The notes below the pieces were generated by a model. That model had not been told where the DNA came from, ran no database searches, and worked only from the letters and a program-made list of their open reading frames with translations. Source: Streptomyces sp. 135 (GTDB lineage: Bacteria > Actinomycetota > Actinomycetes > Streptomycetales > Streptomycetaceae). Taken from it: a DNA stretch of 64,000 nucleotides. Below are positions 9,185-18,238 of the stretch, piece by piece. The translations under genes and the position numbers were made by a program. The stretch is taken from the NCBI RefSeq assembly GCF_020026305.1, contig NZ_CP075691.1, positions 2,046,001-2,110,000 of the forward strand, read 5' to 3'. Within the stretch, counting starts at the first letter, position 1; each line of letters begins with the position of its first letter.

Positions 9185-9613
9185 CTAGGCCTTCTTCTCC
9201 GGGCCCGCGATGATCTTGCCGTTCTCCACCTTCACCGGCAGTTCGGGCAGCGGCTTGACGGCCGGTTCCTTCAGGACCTTGCCGTTCGTGGCGTCGAACT
9301 GACTGCCGTGGCACTGGCAGATCAGCTTGCGCCCCTCCAGCTTGTTGATCGGGCAGCGGGCATGGGTGCAGATCGTGCTGTACGCCGTGTACTCGTCGTC
9401 GGAGATCCGGCTGACGACCACGTTCTGATCGGTGTACAGCTTCGAGGCGCCCACCTTCACGTCGTCGGACTTCCCGAGGTCCACCGGCGCGGTCGGCGCC
9501 GACCGGTTCGATCCCCCGTCACCCGAGGAGCAGGCGGTGAGCCCCAGCCCGACGGCCGGGGCGAGGGCGGCGGCCCGCAGCACGGTGCGGCGGGCGGGGG
9601 GCGTGCCGGGCAT
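9185..9613 (-). CDS. Rieske [2Fe-2S] Tat lipoprotein
   Basis: 142 aa. The N-terminus has a twin-arginine signal (ARRTVLRAAA) and a lipobox ending LTAC (Cys28), so the protein is probably exported folded and lipid-anchored. The Rieske cluster motifs are complete: CTH at 82-84 and CQCH at 99-102. Cys82, His84, Cys99 and His102 are the expected ligands, and Cys87/Cys101 the stabilising disulfide. Stand-alone Rieske lipoproteins of this type are common in streptomycetes; their redox partner is unknown. The frame extends upstream, but the signal peptide sets the ATG at 9613. Confidence 0.93.
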   Translation of the reverse strand: MPGTPPARRTVLRAAALAPAVGLGLTACSSGDGGSNRSAPTAPVDLGKSDDVKVGASKLYTDQNVVVSRISDDEYTAYSTICTHARCPINKLEGRKLICQCHGSQFDATNGKVLKEPAVKPLPELPVKVENGKIIAGPEKKA

Positions 9614-9806
9614 GGTGTCTCCACAGGTCAGGGGCGTCGGTGACGGAGCAGACGATACCGGCGGGAGCCGTTTGGACCGGGTGCGGCGCGGGCGTGCCCG
9701 AGTGGTGCCCGCTAACCGCCGAGGGGTCCCGCACGGCCTAGCCTGTGCGGGACGCAGGGCCCGCGCGGCCCGAGCCGAGCCGAGGCAGCGCCGGAGAGGA
9801 ACCGCC

Positions 9807-10739
9807 GTGATAGTCGTCGCAGGAGAGGCCCTGATCGACCTCGTGCCGCAGGAGGCGGAGGGGGGCGCCGCGGCCGGGCTGCCGGCGCTCGCGCCGCGCC
9901 TCGGCGGGGGCCCGTACAACACCGCCGTGGCGCTCGGCCGTCTCGGCTCCCCCGTCGCCTTCTGCTCGCGCGTCTCGCGGGACGTGTTCGGCGAGGCGCT
10001 GCTCGACGGGTTGCGGGCGGCCGGTGTCGACGTCTCGTACGTGCAGCGGGGCCCCGAGCCGACGACGCTCGCCGTGGCGTCGGTCGGCGCGGACGGCTCG
10101 GCCGGGTACGCCTTCTACGTGGAGGGCACGGCCGACCGGCTCTTCAGCGCCCCCGATCAGCTGCCCGACGGTGTACGGGCCATGTCGTTCGGCACCTGCT
10201 CGCTCGTCCTGGAGCCGGGCGCGAGCGCGTACGAGGAGCTGCTGCGCCGGGCGGCGGCGCGCGGGGTGTTCACGGCGCTCGACCCCAACGTACGGGCCGG
10301 GCTGTTCCCCGACGCCGACGCCTACCGCGCGCGGTTCACGAGCTGGCTGCCGTCCGTCACGTTGCTCAAGCTCTCGCAGGACGACGCCGACTGGCTCGGC
10401 GGCACCCCGCGGGAGTGGTTGACGGCCGGGCCATCGGCCGTGGTGGTCACGCACGGCGGTGACGGCCTCTCCCTCTACACACGGGACGGCACGGAGGTGC
10501 GGGTGCCCGGCGTACCGGTCGACGTGGTGGACACGATCGGCGCGGGCGACACGGTCAACGCGGCCCTCCTGCACGGCCTCGCGGCCCGGGACGTGCTCTC
10601 GGCAGAGGCCTTGGCCGCCCTGGACGAGGACGGCTGGACGGCCGTCCTCCGCTTCGCGGCGCGTGCGGCGGCGGTCACCTGCTCACGGACGGGGGCGGAG
10701 CCTCCGTACATGGCGGAACTCGACCAGGGCAGGGAGTGA
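9807..10739 (+). CDS. PfkB-family sugar kinase (fructokinase-like)
   Basis: 310 aa from GTG at 9807 (GGAGAGGAA upstream). It starts with the substrate-binding strand VIVVAGEALIDLVP, then GGGPYNTAVALGRLG (PfkB signature 1 region), and ends with DTIGAGDTVNAALL (signature 2, containing the catalytic Asp of GAGD). The family phosphorylates fructose, ribokinase-type sugars or nucleosides; fructose is the best guess by overall similarity. It stands alone, facing the convergent crotonase gene. Confidence 0.9.
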   Translation: MIVVAGEALIDLVPQEAEGGAAAGLPALAPRLGGGPYNTAVALGRLGSPVAFCSRVSRDVFGEALLDGLRAAGVDVSYVQRGPEPTTLAVASVGADGSAGYAFYVEGTADRLFSAPDQLPDGVRAMSFGTCSLVLEPGASAYEELLRRAAARGVFTALDPNVRAGLFPDADAYRARFTSWLPSVTLLKLSQDDADWLGGTPREWLTAGPSAVVVTHGGDGLSLYTRDGTEVRVPGVPVDVVDTIGAGDTVNAALLHGLAARDVLSAEALAALDEDGWTAVLRFAARAAAVTCSRTGAEPPYMAELDQGRE

Positions 10740-10743
10740 GAGA

Positions 10744-10787
10744 GCCGGTCACGCGGTTTGCCGGCCACCGTCCGGGAGGTGACCGGC
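10744..10787. terminator. Possible bidirectional terminator between the sugar kinase and crotonase genes
   Basis: GCCGGTCAC (10744-10752) is repeated inverted as GTGACCGGC (10779-10787) with a 26-nt loop, just after the kinase stop in the convergent gap. The long loop lowers confidence. Confidence 0.4.
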
Positions 10788-10889
10788 AACAGGCAGCCGC
10801 TGCCCGGCGCGCGGCCGTACGACGCCGAGGTGGGCGCCGTCCAGCACGGCGGGTGCGTGCCGGCAGCCCCTCCAGCCTTCGGGGCGTCC

Positions 10890-11663
10890 TCAGTCGTCCG
10901 TGAACGCCCCATGCCGCCCCGCCCCCGCCGCGAACCGGGCGGCGCCCTCGGCCGCCTCGCCCCCCTCGGTCAGGGAGCGCCGCCCGTGCCGCAACTCGCC
11001 CGCCATCGCGTCCTGTTCGGACAGGCCGCCCTGTTCCAGGAGGGAGAGCCGGTCCTCCCGCAGGCACGTCTGCGGGAACGCGGCGATCTCGGCGGCGAGC
11101 CGCTCGGCCGCGGCGCGCGAGGTGCCCGCGGGGACCACGCGGTTGACCAGACCCATGCCGAGCGCCTCCGCCGCGTCCACCGGGCGGCCCGTCAGGACCA
11201 GGTCCATGGCGCGGCCCTCGCCGATCAGCCGGGGCAGCCGCACCGTCCCGCCGTCGATGAGCGGCACGCCCCAGCGGCGGCAGAAGACGCCGAGGACGGC
11301 GTCCTCCTCGGCGACCCGCAGATCGCACCAGAGGGCCAGTTCGAGGCCGCCCGCGACGGCGTGACCGGAGATCGCCGCGATCACCGGCTTGGCCAGGCGC
11401 ATCCGGGTGGGGCCCATGGGGCCGTCGCCGTCCCGCGTCACGTCGTTGCCGTCAGGGGTGCCGATGGCCTTGAGGTCCGCGCCCGCGCAGAAGGTGCCGC
11501 CCTCGCCCCACAGAACGGCGACGGATGCCTCGGGGTCGGCGTCGAAGGCACGGAAGGCGTCGGCGAGGGCGCGCGCGGTGGGTCCGTCGACGGCGTTCCG
11601 CGCGGCAGGGCGGGACAGTACGACGGTGGTGACGGGGCCTGCGCGTTCAGTACGTACGGACAT
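10890..11663 (-). CDS. Enoyl-CoA hydratase/isomerase (crotonase) family protein
   Basis: 257 aa. Crotonase fold with the oxyanion-hole segments GTFCAGADLKAIG (about 62-74) and ISGHAVAGGLELAL. The family handles acyl-CoA thioesters (beta-oxidation, degradation); the substrate cannot be read from sequence. The ATG at 11663 was chosen because MSVRTERAGPVTTVVLSRP is a complete crotonase start. The same frame is open further upstream through a hexanucleotide repeat that would encode Arg-Thr repeats, probably non-coding leader. Confidence 0.9.
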   Translation of the reverse strand: MSVRTERAGPVTTVVLSRPAARNAVDGPTARALADAFRAFDADPEASVAVLWGEGGTFCAGADLKAIGTPDGNDVTRDGDGPMGPTRMRLAKPVIAAISGHAVAGGLELALWCDLRVAEEDAVLGVFCRRWGVPLIDGGTVRLPRLIGEGRAMDLVLTGRPVDAAEALGMGLVNRVVPAGTSRAAAERLAAEIAAFPQTCLREDRLSLLEQGGLSEQDAMAGELRHGRRSLTEGGEAAEGAARFAAGAGRHGAFTDD

Positions 11664-11721
11664 GGGAGCAGCCGACCACGGCGACGGGAACCGGACAAGG
11701 CCTCTTCCGGGCGCCGGACGC

Positions 11722-11775
11722 GTACGGGTACGGGTGCGAGTACGGATACGGGTACGCGTACGGGTACGGATACGT
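11722..11775. repeat. Hexanucleotide tandem repeat, about nine GTACGG-type units
   Basis: Units read GTACGG GTACGG GTGCGA GTACGG ATACGG GTACGC GTACGG GTACGG ATACGT. The array lies between the uvrA terminator and the crotonase gene, inside the likely leader of the latter. Confidence 0.9.
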
Positions 11776-11780
11776 GATAC

Positions 11781-11822
11781 GCCGAAGGCGTCCCGCCCGG
11801 TGAGGGGAGAGACGCCTTCGGC
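11781..11822 (-). terminator. Terminator hairpin after uvrA
   Basis: GCCGAAGGCGTC (11781-11792) pairs perfectly with GACGCCTTCGGC (11811-11822) across an 18-nt loop, 15 bp past the uvrA stop. Confidence 0.75.
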
Positions 11823-11836
11823 ACAGGCGGAGCCGG

Positions 11837-14800
11837 TCAGGCCTTGCGGGCCCGCGTCGCCGTCTTCTTCGCGGCGGCCTTCTTGGTGGCGGCGGCCGTC
11901 TTCTTCGTGGTGGCGGCGGCCTTCTTGGCGGTGGCCGTCGGCTTGTCGGCGGCGGCCGTGCCGGTCCTGACCGTGGCCGTCTTCTTCGTGGCGGTGGCGC
12001 TCGCCGCCACCGCCCGCTTGGCGGTGGCCTTCTTCGCCGTCGCCTTCTTGGCCGGCTTGCGCCCCTGCGAGGGCAGCGCGTCGCTGATCCGGTCGGCCGA
12101 GATGATCTCCCGAAGGAACTTGCCGGTGTGGCTCGTCGACACCCCTGCGACCTCCTCCGGCGTGCCCTCGGCGACGACCAGACCGCCGCCGCTGCCCCCC
12201 TCGGGGCCCATGTCGACGACCCAGTCCGCGGTCTTGATCACGTCGAGGTTGTGCTCGATGACGATGACCGTGTTGCCCTTGTCGACCAGACCGGAGAGGA
12301 CCGTGATCAGCTTGCTGATGTCCTCGAAGTGCAGACCGGTGGTCGGCTCGTCCAGGACGTAGACGGTCCGGCCCGTGGAGCGCTTCTGGAGCTCGGAGGC
12401 CAGCTTCACGCGCTGGGCCTCGCCTCCGGAGAGCGTGGGCGCGGACTGGCCGAGGCGCACGTACCCCAGGCCGACGTCCGTGAGCGTCTTCAGGTGGCGG
12501 GCGATGGCGGGCACGGCCTCGAAGAAGCCGAGCGCCTCCTCGATCGGCATGTCGAGGACCTCGGCGATGGACTTGCCCTTGTAGTGGACGTCCAGCGTCT
12601 CGCGGTTGTAGCGCGCGCCGTGGCAGACCTCGCACGGGACGTACACGTCCGGCAGGAAGTTCATCTCGATCTTGATGGTGCCGTCACCGGAGCAGTTCTC
12701 GCAGCGACCGCCCTTGACGTTGAAGGAGAAGCGCCCGGGGAGGTAACCCCGCACCTTCGCCTCCGTGGTCTCCGCGAAGAGCTTGCGGACGTGGTCGAAG
12801 ACTCCGGTGTACGTCGCCGGGTTCGACCGCGGGGTGCGGCCGATGGGCGACTGGTCGACGTGTACGACCTTGTCGACGAGGTCGTCGCCCTCCACGCGCG
12901 TGTGGCGGCCCGGGACGGAACGGGCGCCGTTCAGCTCCCTGGCCAGGTGCGTGTAGAGGATGTCGTTGACCAGCGTCGACTTGCCGGACCCCGAGACGCC
13001 GGTGACGGCCGTGAGGACGCCGAGCGGGAAGGAGACGTCGATGTCCTGGAGGTTGTTCTCCCGGGCGCCGTGGACCGTGAGCCGGCGCGCCGGGTCGGCG
13101 GGTCGGCGCACGTCAGGGACCGGGATGGCCTTCTTGCCCGAGAGGTACTGCCCGGTGATCGACTTGTCGTTGTCCAGCAGCTCCTTCATGGAGCCGCTGT
13201 GCACGACCTTGCCGCCGTGCTCGCCCGCGCCGGGGCCGATGTCGACGACCCAGTCGGCGACCTTGATCGTGTCCTCGTCGTGCTCGACGACGATGAGCGT
13301 GTTGCCCATGTCGCGCAGGCGTACGAGGGTCTCGATGAGCCGGTGGTTGTCGCGCTGGTGGAGGCCGATGGACGGCTCGTCCAGGACGTAGAGCACGCCG
13401 ACGAGGCCGGAGCCGATCTGGGTGGCGAGGCGGATGCGCTGGGCCTCGCCTCCGGAGAGGGTGCCCGCCGCGCGGTTCAGCGAGAGGTAGTCCAGGCCGA
13501 CGTCGACCAGGAAGCGCAGCCTTTCGTTGACCTCCTTGAGGACGCGCTCGGCGATCTTCTTGTCGCGGGCGCCCAGCCTCAGCTCGGCGAGGAAGTCCGC
13601 GCAGTCGCTGATGGACATCGCGGAGACCTCGGCGATGGACTTCCCCATGACCGTGACGGCCAGGACGATCGGCTTGAGGCGCGTGCCCTCACAGGTGGGG
13701 CAGGGCACCTCGCGCATGTAGCCCTCGAAGCGCTCGCGACTGGCGTCGCTCTCGGCCTCGCTGTGCCGGCGCTTGACGAAGGGCACGGCGCCTTCGAAGG
13801 CGGTGGTGTAGACCCGCTCGCGGCCGTAGCGGTTGCGGTAGCGCACCTCGATCTGCGTCTTGTGGCCGTACAGCAGGGCCTTCTTGGCGCGCTGCGGAAG
13901 CCCGGCCCAGGGCATGTCGGTGGCGAAGCCGAGGGCGTCGGAGAGCGCGTTCACCAAGCGGGCGAAGTAGTCCTTGGTGTGGCCGTGCGACCAGGGGTGG
14001 ATGGCGCCCTCGTCGAGCGACTTGTCCTCGTCCGGGACGATCAGCTCGGGGTCGACCTCCATGCGCGTACCGATACCCGTGCAGTCCGGGCAGGCGCCGA
14101 AGGGCGAGTTGAAGGAGAAGGAGCGGGGCTCCAGCTCCTCGAAGGACAGGTCGTCGTACGGGCAGTAGAGGTGCTCCGAGTACATGCGCTCGCGCTCGGG
14201 GTCGTCCTCGGGGAGGTCGACGAAGTCGAGCACGACCATGCCGCCGGAGAGGCCGAGGGCGGTCTCCACGGAGTCGGTCAGGCGGCGCTTGGCGGAGTCC
14301 TTCACCGTGAGGCGGTCGACGACCACCTCGATGGTGTGCTTCTCCTGCTTCTTGAGCGTGGGCGGCTCGGAGAGCTGGATCGTCTGTCCGTCGACCCGCG
14401 CGCGGGAGTACCCCTTGGTCTGGAGGTCGGCGAAGAGGTCGACGAACTCGCCCTTGCGCTCGCGCACCAGCGGGGACAGGACCTGGAAGCGGCTGCCCTC
14501 GGGCAACTCCAGGACCTTGTCGACGATGGCCTGCGGCGACTGCCGGGTAATGGGGCGGCCGCACTCGGGACAGTGCGGCTTGCCGATGCGCGCGAAGAGC
14601 AGGCGCAGGTAGTCGTAGACCTCGGTGATGGTGCCGACCGTCGAGCGTGGGTTGCGCGAGGTCGACTTCTGGTCGATGGAGACCGCCGGGGAGAGGCCCT
14701 CGATGAAGTCGACGTCGGGCTTGTCCATCTGGCCGAGGAACTGCCGGGCGTACGAGGAAAGCGACTCGACGTACCGCCGCTGGCCCTCGGCGAAGATCGT

Positions 14801-14932
14801 GTCGAACGCGAGCGAGGACTTGCCCGACCCGGAGAGTCCGGTGAACACGATGAGGGAGTCACGCGGGAGGTCGAGCGAGACGTTCTTGAGATTGTGCTCG
14901 CGCGCGCCACGGACGATGAGACGGTCGGCCAC
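11837..14932 (-). CDS. uvrA: UvrA excinuclease ATPase with Lys/Ala-rich tail
   Basis: 1031 aa from GTG at 14932 (GAAAGG 11 nt upstream); a GTG four codons earlier has no spaced ribosome site. UvrA is the damage-sensing ATPase of nucleotide excision repair. Two ABC modules are seen: Walker [10 protein letters not shown] and GVSGSGKST, signatures [12 protein letters not shown] and [12 protein letters not shown]. Zinc Cys pairs occur in CPECGRP, CPDCTG, CPTCEG and CENCSG...CEVC. Residues 959-1031 are a histone-H1-like tail made of KKATA/KKTAA units, not part of the catalytic protein. A damage-type promoter lies about 80 nt upstream. Confidence 0.98.
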   Translation of the reverse strand: MADRLIVRGAREHNLKNVSLDLPRDSLIVFTGLSGSGKSSLAFDTIFAEGQRRYVESLSSYARQFLGQMDKPDVDFIEGLSPAVSIDQKSTSRNPRSTVGTITEVYDYLRLLFARIGKPHCPECGRPITRQSPQAIVDKVLELPEGSRFQVLSPLVRERKGEFVDLFADLQTKGYSRARVDGQTIQLSEPPTLKKQEKHTIEVVVDRLTVKDSAKRRLTDSVETALGLSGGMVVLDFVDLPEDDPERERMYSEHLYCPYDDLSFEELEPRSFSFNSPFGACPDCTGIGTRMEVDPELIVPDEDKSLDEGAIHPWSHGHTKDYFARLVNALSDALGFATDMPWAGLPQRAKKALLYGHKTQIEVRYRNRYGRERVYTTAFEGAVPFVKRRHSEAESDASRERFEGYMREVPCPTCEGTRLKPIVLAVTVMGKSIAEVSAMSISDCADFLAELRLGARDKKIAERVLKEVNERLRFLVDVGLDYLSLNRAAGTLSGGEAQRIRLATQIGSGLVGVLYVLDEPSIGLHQRDNHRLIETLVRLRDMGNTLIVVEHDEDTIKVADWVVDIGPGAGEHGGKVVHSGSMKELLDNDKSITGQYLSGKKAIPVPDVRRPADPARRLTVHGARENNLQDIDVSFPLGVLTAVTGVSGSGKSTLVNDILYTHLARELNGARSVPGRHTRVEGDDLVDKVVHVDQSPIGRTPRSNPATYTGVFDHVRKLFAETTEAKVRGYLPGRFSFNVKGGRCENCSGDGTIKIEMNFLPDVYVPCEVCHGARYNRETLDVHYKGKSIAEVLDMPIEEALGFFEAVPAIARHLKTLTDVGLGYVRLGQSAPTLSGGEAQRVKLASELQKRSTGRTVYVLDEPTTGLHFEDISKLITVLSGLVDKGNTVIVIEHNLDVIKTADWVVDMGPEGGSGGGLVVAEGTPEEVAGVSTSHTGKFLREIISADRISDALPSQGRKPAKKATAKKATAKRAVAASATATKKTATVRTGTAAADKPTATAKKAAATTKKTAAATKKAAAKKTATRARKA

Positions 14933-14963
14933 GCCGGTCCGCACCTTTCTTGAGAGAAGTGAC

Positions 14964-15008
14964 AGGGGCAGAACCCCGTCGTTCCAGGGGCAGAACCCCC
15001 ATCGTTCA
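14964..15008. repeat. Tandem 22/23-bp repeat in the uvrA leader
   Basis: AGGGGCAGAACCCC followed by GTCGTTCC (14964-14985) recurs directly as AGGGGCAGAACCCC plus CATCGTTCA (14986-15008). It lies between the predicted uvrA transcription start and the GTG. Confidence 0.8.
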
Positions 15009-15009
15009 C

Positions 15010-15032
15010 AGACTAGGGCGAGCCACTGACAA
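15010..15032 (-). promoter_or_regulatory. Damage-inducible (RecA-NDp/PafBC-type) promoter of uvrA
   Basis: Minus strand: TTGTCAGTGGC (15032-15022), 6 nt, TAGTCT (15015-15010). It matches the actinobacterial LexA-independent damage promoter. The leader to the GTG would be about 70 nt. Confidence 0.88.
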
Positions 15033-15183
15033 CGCCGGGCCGCTTCCCTGGTTCCGCATGCACAACAAGCCCGGACCTCCAAGAATGCCCGATGCCGCCC
15101 TCGACCATATAGCACGCACATTCGAATTATGGGTTGACCTGGACACCTTCACCCGTACGTGTGACCCAGCTATCGTCGGGCGC

Positions 15184-15876
15184 ATGATTGATCATGTGCG
15201 CGACCTGGCGTCTGTACGTGACGCGACCGAGCGGCTGCTCACCGCGGCCGGAGAACTGAACGGCGATGCGACCGCCGAGCCGTCCCGGCTCCCGGGCTGG
15301 ACCCGCGGTCATGTCCTCGCCCACCTCGCCCGGAACGCGGACGCCCTGGTGAACGTCCTCGCCGGCCGCCCCATGTACGTCGACGCGAAGGTGCGGGACG
15401 CGGACATCGAGCGGGACGCCCCGCGCGCCCTCGCGGAGCAGCTCGCGGACGTACGGGAGAGCGCGGCCCGCTTCCAGGACGAGGCGGCGAAGCCCGCGGA
15501 CTGGTCCCGCACGGTGGAGCTCCGCAACGGCGTCACGGACTCCGCGTCACGGGTGCCGTTCCGGCGGTGGGTCGAGGTCGAGCTGCACCACGTCGACCTC
15601 GGCATCGGGTACGAGCTGGAGGACCTGCCGGAGGAATTCGTGCGCCGGGAGATCGCCTTCCTGGCCGCACGGTTCTCTGGCAACCCCGATGTGCCGCCCA
15701 CGCGGATCACGGACGGCACGCACGCGTGGAGCACCGGCCGGCAGGGCGCCCCCGACGATGGCACCGTCACCGTTTCGGGCCCCGCGCCCGAGGTGGTCGG
15801 CTGGCTCGCCGGCCGCCGCGACGGCTCCGGGCTCACGGCCGAAGGCGGTCTCCTGCCCGCCCTGCCCCCGCTATAG
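15184..15876 (+). CDS. Maleylpyruvate isomerase / DinB-like mycothiol-dependent family protein
   Basis: 230 aa. Matches the actinobacterial MDMPI/DinB four-helix family: RLPGWTRGHVLAHLARNADAL near residues 39-59 holds the conserved W and the His of the HxxxN metal-binding pattern, and VEVELHHVDLG near residue 140 supplies the second His pair. Members use mycothiol in maleylpyruvate isomerisation or thiol transfers; the actual substrate here is unknown. The ATG at 15184 has no good ribosome site, so leaderless translation is likely. The next gene follows after 10 bp, suggesting an operon. Confidence 0.85.
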   Translation: MIDHVRDLASVRDATERLLTAAGELNGDATAEPSRLPGWTRGHVLAHLARNADALVNVLAGRPMYVDAKVRDADIERDAPRALAEQLADVRESAARFQDEAAKPADWSRTVELRNGVTDSASRVPFRRWVEVELHHVDLGIGYELEDLPEEFVRREIAFLAARFSGNPDVPPTRITDGTHAWSTGRQGAPDDGTVTVSGPAPEVVGWLAGRRDGSGLTAEGGLLPALPPL

Positions 15877-15886
15877 GCTGACGCGC

Positions 15887-16543
15887 ATGACGTACAGCGG
15901 AGCGGTGAAGGTCGGCGGGCCCGCGGATGTGCACGAGCTGCCGGACCTGATGATCTCGAAGGTCGCGGTCGGGCCGATGGACAACAACGCCTATCTGTTG
16001 CGGTGCCGGGCCACCGGCGAGCAGCTGCTGATCGACGCGGCGAACGACGCCGAGACGCTGCTGACGCTGATCGGTGACGACGGCATCGCGTCCGTCGTCA
16101 CCACGCATCAGCACGGCGACCACTGGCAGGCGCTGGCCGCCGTCGTGGCGGCGACCCGCGCGCGGACGTACGCGGGCCGTGCGGACGCCGAGGGCATCCC
16201 CGTGCCGACCGACGTGCCGGTGGACGACGGCGACACCGTCCGTGTCGGCCGGGTCGAGCTCACCGCCCGCCACCTGGTGGGCCACACGCCGGGCTCGATC
16301 GCGCTCGTCTACGACGACCCGCACGGCCATCCGCACGTGTTCACCGGCGACTGCCTCTTCCCGGGCGGCGTCGGCAACACGTGGAACGACCCGAAGGCCT
16401 TCGCGAGCCTCATGGACGACGTCGAGACGAAGATCTTCGGGACGCTCCCGGACGAGACGTGGGTCTACCCCGGCCACGGCAACGACACGACGCTGGGCGC
16501 CGAGCGGCCGCACCTGGCGGAGTGGCGCGCCCGCGGCTGGTGA
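15887..16543 (+). CDS. MBL-fold metallo-hydrolase (glyoxalase II-like)
   Basis: 218 aa. Metallo-beta-lactamase fold with THQHGDHW (HxHxDH motif), GHTPGS, TGDCLF and PGHGNDT supplying the remaining His/Asp metal ligands in the order typical of glyoxalase II-like thioester hydrolases. It begins 10 bp after the DinB-like gene. A TAGGCT hexamer, 7 nt before the ATG and overlapping the upstream stop, could also start a leaderless message. Pairing with a mycothiol-type protein suggests a thiol-conjugate hydrolase (inference). Confidence 0.9.
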   Translation: MTYSGAVKVGGPADVHELPDLMISKVAVGPMDNNAYLLRCRATGEQLLIDAANDAETLLTLIGDDGIASVVTTHQHGDHWQALAAVVAATRARTYAGRADAEGIPVPTDVPVDDGDTVRVGRVELTARHLVGHTPGSIALVYDDPHGHPHVFTGDCLFPGGVGNTWNDPKAFASLMDDVETKIFGTLPDETWVYPGHGNDTTLGAERPHLAEWRARGW

Positions 16544-16576
16544 GCCCAGGCGGCGCGGCGGGCCGCGGGGGCGGCT

Positions 16577-17050
16577 TCACGCCCCGGCGGCCACCAGCGC
16601 CGCCACCCGCTCCACCGCGAAGACGTAGCCCTGGACGCCGCACCCCGCGATGACGCCGTCGGCGCGCTGCGAGACGTAGCTGTGGTGCCGGAACGCCTCG
16701 CGCTGGTGGATGTTGGAGATGTGCACCTCCACCACCGGCATGCCGTCGCAGGTGTTGAGCGCGTCCAGGATCGCGACGGACGTGTGGGAGTAGGCCGCCG
16801 GGTTGATGACGATGCCCGCGTGGCGCTCGCGCGCCTCGTGGATCCAGTCGACCAGCTCGCCCTCGTGGTTGCTCTGCCGCAGGTCCACCGTGCCGCCGTG
16901 CGCGGCCGCCGCCTTCGCGCACAGCGCCTCGACGTCCGCGAGGGTGTCCGAGCCGTAGATCTCGGGCTGGCGCTGCCCGAGGAGGTTCAGGTTCGGGCCG
17001 TTCAGGATCATGATCGGGGCGGTGGCGAGGCTACGGGCACTGAGGGTCAT
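16577..17050 (-). CDS. aroQ: Type II 3-dehydroquinate dehydratase
   Basis: 157 aa, full length. Catalyses the third step of the shikimate pathway, 3-dehydroquinate to 3-dehydroshikimate. Conserved motifs: [19 protein letters not shown] (its Tyr is the catalytic base), [25 protein letters not shown] and [18 protein letters not shown] (catalytic His). It stands alone and is divergent from the LD-carboxypeptidase gene, with about 75 bp shared between the two starts. Confidence 0.97.
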   Translation of the reverse strand: MTLSARSLATAPIMILNGPNLNLLGQRQPEIYGSDTLADVEALCAKAAAAHGGTVDLRQSNHEGELVDWIHEARERHAGIVINPAAYSHTSVAILDALNTCDGMPVVEVHISNIHQREAFRHHSYVSQRADGVIAGCGVQGYVFAVERVAALVAAGA

Positions 17051-17126
17051 GGACGAGGTCTATCACGCCTCCCGTGCGCGGGAACTCGGGTGCGGCCTCG
17101 GGGAGTACGGCCCTACGCTGCCCCCC

Positions 17127-18176
17127 ATGATCGCCGAACCCCTGTACCCGCCCAAGCCCTCGCCGGGGGACCGCATCGCCGTGCTCTCACCGTCCAGCGG
17201 CCTTCCGGAGCTCTTCCCGCTCCCCTACGAACTCGGCCTCGAACGGCTCCGCACGGAGTACGGCCTGGAACCGGTGGAGTATCCGTCGACACGGAAGATG
17301 GGGGCGTCGCCGCGGGAGCGGGCCGACGACATCCACGCCGCGTTCGCCGATCCGACCGTCAAGGCCGTCATCGCGAGCATCGGCGGCGACGACCAGATCA
17401 CCGTACTGCCGCATCTGGACCGGGAGTTGCTCCGCGCGCACCCGAAGCCGTTCTTCGGCTACAGCGACAACACCAATCTGCTCGCCTACCTCTGGCAGTG
17501 CGGCATCGTCGGCTACCACGGCGCGTCCGTGATGTGCGAGCTCGGCCGGCCGGGCGCGATGGCGCCGTTGACGGAGCGTTCGCTGCGGGCCGCGCTCTTC
17601 ACCTCCGGGCCCTACGAACTCCACCCGGCCGACCGCTACCGCGACGTCGACCTGCCCTGGGACGACCCCGCGAGCCTCGCCGAGGAGCCGCCGACCGAGC
17701 CGGGCGGCGGCTGGCACTGGCACCGGCCGGAGCGGGTCGTGGAGGGCCGCTCCTGGGGCGGCGAGCTGGAGATCCTCTCCTGGCTGCTGATGACGGACCG
17801 TGAGATCGCACGCGACCTGTCGGCGTACGACGGATGCGTGCTGTTCCTGGAGACCTCGGAGGAACTGCTGAGCGCCGACGCGGTGTTCCGCATCCTGCGC
17901 AACATGGGGGAACGCGGGCTGCTGCACCGCTTCCCGGCCCTCCTGATGGGCCGCGCCAAGGCCTGGTCGTTCACCCGCCCCAACGACGCGGAGGCCAAGG
18001 CCACGCACGTGCGTGAGCAGCGGGAAGCCGTGCTGCGGGCCCTCGACGTGTACGCCCCGGACACCATGGCGGTCTTCGACGTGGACCTCGGGCACACCGA
18101 CCCCCAGATGGTGATCCCGTACGGCGGGACCGTGCGGGTCGACGGGCCGGGGCGGCGGATCACGGTGACGTACTGA
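17127..18176 (+). CDS. S66-family LD-carboxypeptidase-like peptidase
   Basis: 349 aa. S66 serine peptidases trim the tetrapeptide of peptidoglycan or cleave microcin-type peptides (MccF). The nucleophile Ser is in FFGYSDNTNLLAYLW; the later Glu and His of the triad are plausibly in WGGELEIL and DLGHTDPQ. SIGGDDQI precedes the nucleophile as in the family. The ATG at 17127 lies 7 nt after a TACGCT hexamer, so the message may be leaderless; upstream in-frame codons overlap the divergent aroQ promoter and were rejected. Confidence 0.9.
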   Translation: MIAEPLYPPKPSPGDRIAVLSPSSGLPELFPLPYELGLERLRTEYGLEPVEYPSTRKMGASPRERADDIHAAFADPTVKAVIASIGGDDQITVLPHLDRELLRAHPKPFFGYSDNTNLLAYLWQCGIVGYHGASVMCELGRPGAMAPLTERSLRAALFTSGPYELHPADRYRDVDLPWDDPASLAEEPPTEPGGGWHWHRPERVVEGRSWGGELEILSWLLMTDREIARDLSAYDGCVLFLETSEELLSADAVFRILRNMGERGLLHRFPALLMGRAKAWSFTRPNDAEAKATHVREQREAVLRALDVYAPDTMAVFDVDLGHTDPQMVIPYGGTVRVDGPGRRITVTY

Positions 18177-18238
18177 ACGACCCGATCACCACCGTGCGCC
18201 CCCCGTAACCACCCGTCACTGTGGGTAGTTCGAGCGAC

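Noticed and set aside
10890..12635. N-terminal extension of the crotonase by an Arg-Thr repeat
   Set aside because: The crotonase domain starts normally at MSVRTERAG; the extension lies in low-complexity repeat DNA and overlaps the uvrA terminator and 3' end.
14964..15008. Possible LexA boxes (GAAC...GTTC) in the uvrA leader
   Set aside because: The spacing between GAAC and GTTC is 6-7 nt rather than the 4 nt of the actinobacterial SOS box; a better RecA-NDp-type promoter exists immediately upstream.
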